64,000 bases of DNA from Clostridium beijerinckii HUN142 (GTDB taxonomy: Bacteria > Bacillota > Clostridia > Clostridiales > Clostridiaceae), in contig NZ_KK211335.1 of NCBI RefSeq assembly GCF_000621745.1, positions 561,585 through 625,584 of the forward strand, read 5' to 3'. The notes under the pieces are model-generated. The model was not told the DNA's origin. It saw nothing but the letters and a program-made list of their open reading frames with translations, and did no database searches. Made by a program: the position numbers and the translations under genes. Below, piece after piece: positions 61,367-64,000 of the stretch (positions within the stretch are counted from its first letter, which is position 1; each line of letters starts with the position of its first letter).

Positions 61367-61793
61367 ATTTATATTTAGGTTAGTTCCAGAAGCATTTGTA
61401 TTAATACTAGCAATGATAGCGTTATCTAATGTAAAACTTAATGCAAAAAGATATATAATTTCGAGTTTATTATTATCAGTATGCGAATATGGAATACGAC
61501 TTTTGCCTATAAATTATGGAGTGCCAACCATACTTGATATATTTGTAATGATTATTATTATGTGGAGCATAAATAAAGCAGATGTGGTTTTGTCTATAAA
61601 GTCATCATTAATAATAACTATAGTTTTATTTATTATTGAAGGACTAAATATATTAGCATTAAATATTATTTTGAAGGACGAATTTGAAAAAATAATGTCA
61701 AATGTAATATTAAGAACAGTATATGGAGTGCCGTCATTACTATGTTTTGCAACTATATCTTTTATTTATTATTTAAAAAGAAGGAATGTTTAG
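61344..61793 (+). CDS. small membrane protein resembling an AgrC-type sensor domain without kinase
   Basis: A 149-residue protein with four or five membrane segments (FEFIFRLVPEAFVLILAM, YIISSLLLSVCEYGIRLLP, ILDIFVMIIIMWSI, SSLIITIVLFIIEGLNIL, SLLCFATISFIYYLKRR). FEFIFRLVPEAFV with RLLPINYGV is reminiscent of the N-terminal sensing domain of clostridial AgrC-like kinases, but no HATPase part follows. AAGGGAGA precedes the ATG, which lies inside the previous gene, and it ends three bases before agrB. The sensor idea is inference from pattern and position. Confidence 0.6.
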   Translation: MLRLTVFEFIFRLVPEAFVLILAMIALSNVKLNAKRYIISSLLLSVCEYGIRLLPINYGVPTILDIFVMIIIMWSINKADVVLSIKSSLIITIVLFIIEGLNILALNIILKDEFEKIMSNVILRTVYGVPSLLCFATISFIYYLKRRNV

Positions 61794-61795
61794 AT

Positions 61796-62416
61796 ATGTT
61801 TAAGATTGAAAATATCTGTGAAAAAATTTCTAACTATATTGCTAAAGAATTAAATTTTGATGATGATAAAAAATCTGTAATAAATTATGGAATATTTGCA
61901 TTTATTCAAATGGGAATCTGCATAGTCTTGGTTATAGCATTTGGATTAATTTTTAATGTTACTACTGAAGCGCTCATAGTATCATTTACTATAAGTATAT
62001 TAAGAAAGAGTTCTGGTGGAGTTCATTCAAAATCTCCTGAACGATGTGCGATTATAGGTACAGCCTCAAGTGTTGGTATGGCATTAATATGTAAGTATAT
62101 AAATGTTACTCTTAGCACTGTTATATTAAGTGGAGGTATTATATTTATATGGTCATATTACATTGTATATAAGTTGGTGCCTGTAGACAGTCTGGCAAAA
62201 CCTATCAAAAGCATTGAAAGGAGAAATAAGTTTAAAAAAGTCTCTATCAAGATACTAAGTACGTATTTGATTATTATAATAAGTAATATTTTATGTTATA
62301 TGTACTTGGAAAACTTTAGATTATTGACCTATTCATTATGCATATATATGGGGATATTATGGCAAGTTTTCTCTTTAACTAAAAGTGGACATTTAATATT
62401 GGGAAAGTTAGGATAA
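61796..62416 (+). CDS. agrB: AgrB accessory gene regulator protease
   Basis: Membrane cysteine protease that removes the C-terminal tail of AgrD and makes the thiolactone. His77 and Cys84 in SSGGVHSKSPERC stand at the same numbers as the catalytic pair of Staphylococcus AgrB. Four to six hydrophobic segments follow, with VPVDSLAKPI conserved. Start at ATG 61796 with AAGGAATG upstream (206 aa); longer frames reach into the preceding gene. The adjacent agrD completes the pair; no agrC or agrA is in the window. Confidence 0.9.
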   Translation: MFKIENICEKISNYIAKELNFDDDKKSVINYGIFAFIQMGICIVLVIAFGLIFNVTTEALIVSFTISILRKSSGGVHSKSPERCAIIGTASSVGMALICKYINVTLSTVILSGGIIFIWSYYIVYKLVPVDSLAKPIKSIERRNKFKKVSIKILSTYLIIIISNILCYMYLENFRLLTYSLCIYMGILWQVFSLTKSGHLILGKLG

Positions 62417-62459
62417 ATTTGGAACCTTTATTTTGTTATATTGTAAGGAGGTGAGATTA

Positions 62460-62585
62460 ATGAAAAATAGAATTTTAATGAGTATAGCAACATTAGCAAC
62501 AATTATTGCTTCAATAATGGCAACTTCAGCATGTTGGTATGGTCACTATCAGCCACAGGAACCAAAGTGCTTAAGAGAAGAGTAA
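62460..62585 (+). CDS. agrD: AgrD cyclic lactone autoinducer precursor peptide
   Basis: A 41-residue ORF behind AAGGAGGTGA. It has an amphipathic, Ala/Ile/Thr-rich leader (residues 1-24), then TSACWYGHYQPQEPKC and the acidic end LREE. This matches the clostridial AgrD pattern (A-C-x5-QP-x-x-P, charged tail; C. perfringens has SACLWFTHQPEEPK). AgrB should cut after the ring residue and link Cys25 to it. By alignment with C. perfringens the ring is probably the five residues CWYGH, possibly with N-terminal extras. A second cysteine (Cys37) lies in the discarded tail. Confidence 0.9.
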   Translation: MKNRILMSIATLATIIASIMATSACWYGHYQPQEPKCLREE

Positions 62586-62590
62586 TTTCG

Positions 62591-62620
62591 CAATAAGACC
62601 AATATATATTGGTCTTATTG
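62591..62620 (+). promoter_or_regulatory. perfect 30-base palindrome between agrD and the GGDEF gene
   Basis: CAATAAGACCAA at 62591-62602 is mirrored by TTGGTCTTATTG at 62609-62620 around six A/T bases. It begins six bases after the agrD stop. Because TGACC rather than a T-run follows, it is not a classical terminator. It may be an attenuator, a transcript-end stabiliser for agrBD, or an operator for the next gene, whose ribosome binding site GAGGT is 12 bases further. Confidence 0.6.
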
Positions 62621-62643
62621 TGACCTATTATGAGGTATATGAT

Positions 62644-63747
62644 ATGAGAAGAGGAAAAAATAATAAACAAAAACAAGTAAATGATATAGTATCTGTAGTG
62701 AAATTGTCTGTACTTTTGCTTATAGGTATAATTTTATGTGAAAATTTTATTAAAAGTGATAGCAGGATAATATGGGTTCCAGAAGTATATTATACGTTGA
62801 TATGTTTATTTATACCGTTAATGGTATCTGTTTTGATTTATTTAATATGGATTTTTTCGACTAAAAATAGATTTAATAAAAGATATGTAGACATTATCAA
62901 TAAAATCGAAATAGCAATATTTATAATAGTGTTTTCGATAATTATATTTATATGTGGAGTAAATGAAAGCCAATATAAATTTTTGTATTTGTTTATAATA
63001 ATAACAACAACGATTCAATATGGAATGAAACAAGGTATTATAGTTTCCTGTATTTCATCTCTAATTATTTTAGCGATGGACTTATTTATGGAACCTAGTT
63101 TAATAGTAAATACATATTTTGAAAATGATTTAATCCTGGCAGGGGTATTTATTTTGACTGCATGGCCTTTGGGGTTCTATGTAAAGATAGAAGCAGAACA
63201 TATTAAAAAGCTAGAAGAGCTAATAAATATTGATGGTCTTACTGAACTTTATAATCATAGATATTTCTGTGAGTCATTAGCAGAGAAAGTTAAGAATGGA
63301 GATAGGAATAACAGGCCTGTATCCATGATTTTTATAGATATAGATTATTTTAAGCAATATAATGATACCCATGGTCATCAAAAAGGTGATTACGTCCTTA
63401 GAAAAATGGGTGAAATTATTAAAAGTAACATAGGAGAAGAAGATATTGCAGCAAGATATGGGGGCGAAGAATTTGCGATAATACTGTCTGATACAAACGA
63501 GGAAGAAGCGATGCATACGGCAGAAAATTTAAGGAAGAAAATAGAGTGTACGCATTTTGATGGGGAAGAAAGTCAGCCTAAAGGGAAGGTGACAGTTTCA
63601 ATAGGGGTATCAGTCTATCCAGATAAAGCGAGAAATGATATAGAATTAATAAAAAGTGCAGATGATGCGTTATATAGAGCAAAATTTTTCAATAAGAATA
63701 GAGTTGAAGCATATACTTCAATTTTAGATGAAATTAAAAAAATATAG
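62644..63747 (+). CDS. membrane GGDEF protein (diguanylate cyclase), frame-separated from an HD-GYP domain
   Basis: Residues 20-190 hold five or six membrane segments; a GGDEF domain occupies about 195-365. The active site is YGGEEF, an accepted cyclase variant; the inhibitory-site position reads GEED instead of RxxD. ATG 62644 is seven bases after GAGGT; an earlier GTG (62620) lacks a site and lies in the palindrome. The frame ends LDEIKKI-TAG directly after an A7 run. Shifting back one base after the A-run continues into the HD-GYP sequence that follows, so the natural product may be a GGDEF/HD-GYP fusion. It sits where agrC/agrA would be expected. Confidence 0.85.
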   Translation: MRRGKNNKQKQVNDIVSVVKLSVLLLIGIILCENFIKSDSRIIWVPEVYYTLICLFIPLMVSVLIYLIWIFSTKNRFNKRYVDIINKIEIAIFIIVFSIIIFICGVNESQYKFLYLFIIITTTIQYGMKQGIIVSCISSLIILAMDLFMEPSLIVNTYFENDLILAGVFILTAWPLGFYVKIEAEHIKKLEELINIDGLTELYNHRYFCESLAEKVKNGDRNNRPVSMIFIDIDYFKQYNDTHGHQKGDYVLRKMGEIIKSNIGEEDIAARYGGEEFAIILSDTNEEEAMHTAENLRKKIECTHFDGEESQPKGKVTVSIGVSVYPDKARNDIELIKSADDALYRAKFFNKNRVEAYTSILDEIKKI

Positions 63748-64000
63748 ATGAAAAAGATATTGAACTTGTCACTTCAATAAAAACCTTGATTAGTGTTATT
63801 AATGCTAAAGATAGGTATACTTATGGTCATGTAGAAAGAGTTGTAATGTATAGTGGAATGATTGCTGATAAACTCAAATTAAGCAAAAGGGAAAAAGAAA
63901 TTTTAATTTATGGTGCCTATATGCATGATATTGGTAAGATTAACATTAATAAAGAAATATTAATGAAAAAAATGAGGCTAACAGATGAAGAATGGGAATT
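63741..64000 (+). CDS. HD-GYP-type domain, partial (runs off the window), no start codon of its own
   Basis: In the -1 frame relative to the GGDEF gene the reading continues NIDEKDIELVTSIKTLISVI, then AKDRYTYGHVERV and GAYMHDIGKINI: the H...HD pattern of an HD-GYP phosphodiesterase, which would degrade cyclic di-GMP. The GYP motif itself lies beyond the window. There is no ATG with a ribosome binding site at the front; the earliest candidate is TTG 63786. This supports either expression as a fusion by frameshift at A7 (63736-63742) or a broken gene. Confidence 0.75.

Noticed and set aside
1..64000. CRISPR array, prophage, insertion sequence or origin
   Set aside because: No regular spaced repeats, transposase, phage structural gene or DnaA-box cluster was found on either strand.

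Overview
The window is low-GC, AT-rich DNA whose gene content points to a saccharolytic, strictly anaerobic, probably solventogenic or butyrate-forming Clostridium (sensu stricto, near C. beijerinckii by general character). It holds a ferredoxin-dependent 2-oxoacid oxidoreductase, a 2-hydroxyacyl-CoA dehydratase-type activase system, an [FeFe]-hydrogenase-like protein, butyrate kinase, a clostridial agr quorum-sensing pair and strong GGAGG-type ribosome binding sites. The species is inference; no rRNA or tRNA gene is present to fix it. I saw no transposase, prophage, CRISPR array or origin.

Layout. 1-490: decayed remnants of a kinase-like gene joined to a metallophosphoesterase tail. 667-3200: korAB. 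3573-4799: M29 aminopeptidase. 5200-7028: two linked genes of unknown function. 7226-11093: ChbG-like deacetylase, GH4 glycosidase and a MocR regulator. 11520-14194: diguanylate cyclase and an aromatic-acid-exporter-like protein. 14305-16089: a cyclic-di-GMP-I riboswitch with terminator, then a STAS-like protein and an aberrant KAS III. 16202-22049: radical SAM protein, ECF sigma/anti-sigma pair, GT39-type glycosyltransferase and amino acid permease. An intergenic element of 130-151 nt occurs twice in this part (14461 and 18882). 22144-25095 (minus): HgdC-type activase plus two partner proteins. 25405-30618: DMT transporter, secreted amidase, GH3 glucosidase and HAD phosphatase.

31231-39313 is a chemosensory cluster (CheY, CheA, CheW, a large MCP, a sensorless hybrid kinase and a lone receiver) without CheR or CheB. 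39505-45597 holds NADH oxidase, a second MocR regulator, a frameshifted MCP, an Lrp regulator, TraX and a PfpI-family pseudogene. 45763-47977 is a flavoprotein/membrane protein/PadR unit preceded by a promoter with two identical palindromic operators. 48420-54562 looks like a malate or carboxylate utilisation locus: malic enzyme, KdgT-type carrier, butyrate kinase and a CitA/CitB-type two-component system. 54658-56565 (minus): exonuclease, ClpP and an AraC-type protein. 56804-58384: hydrogenase-like protein in which Phe replaces the proton-shuttle cysteine. 58850-60558: YdcF and RlmA.

60800-64000 is the most unusual region. Two extra membrane proteins precede AgrB and a 41-residue AgrD missed by automatic ORF calling. 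They are followed, instead of AgrC/AgrA, by a GGDEF protein whose HD-GYP continuation lies one frame away behind an A7 run. With the riboswitch and the other cyclase, cyclic di-GMP is a recurring theme of the window, and the agr locus may feed into it.
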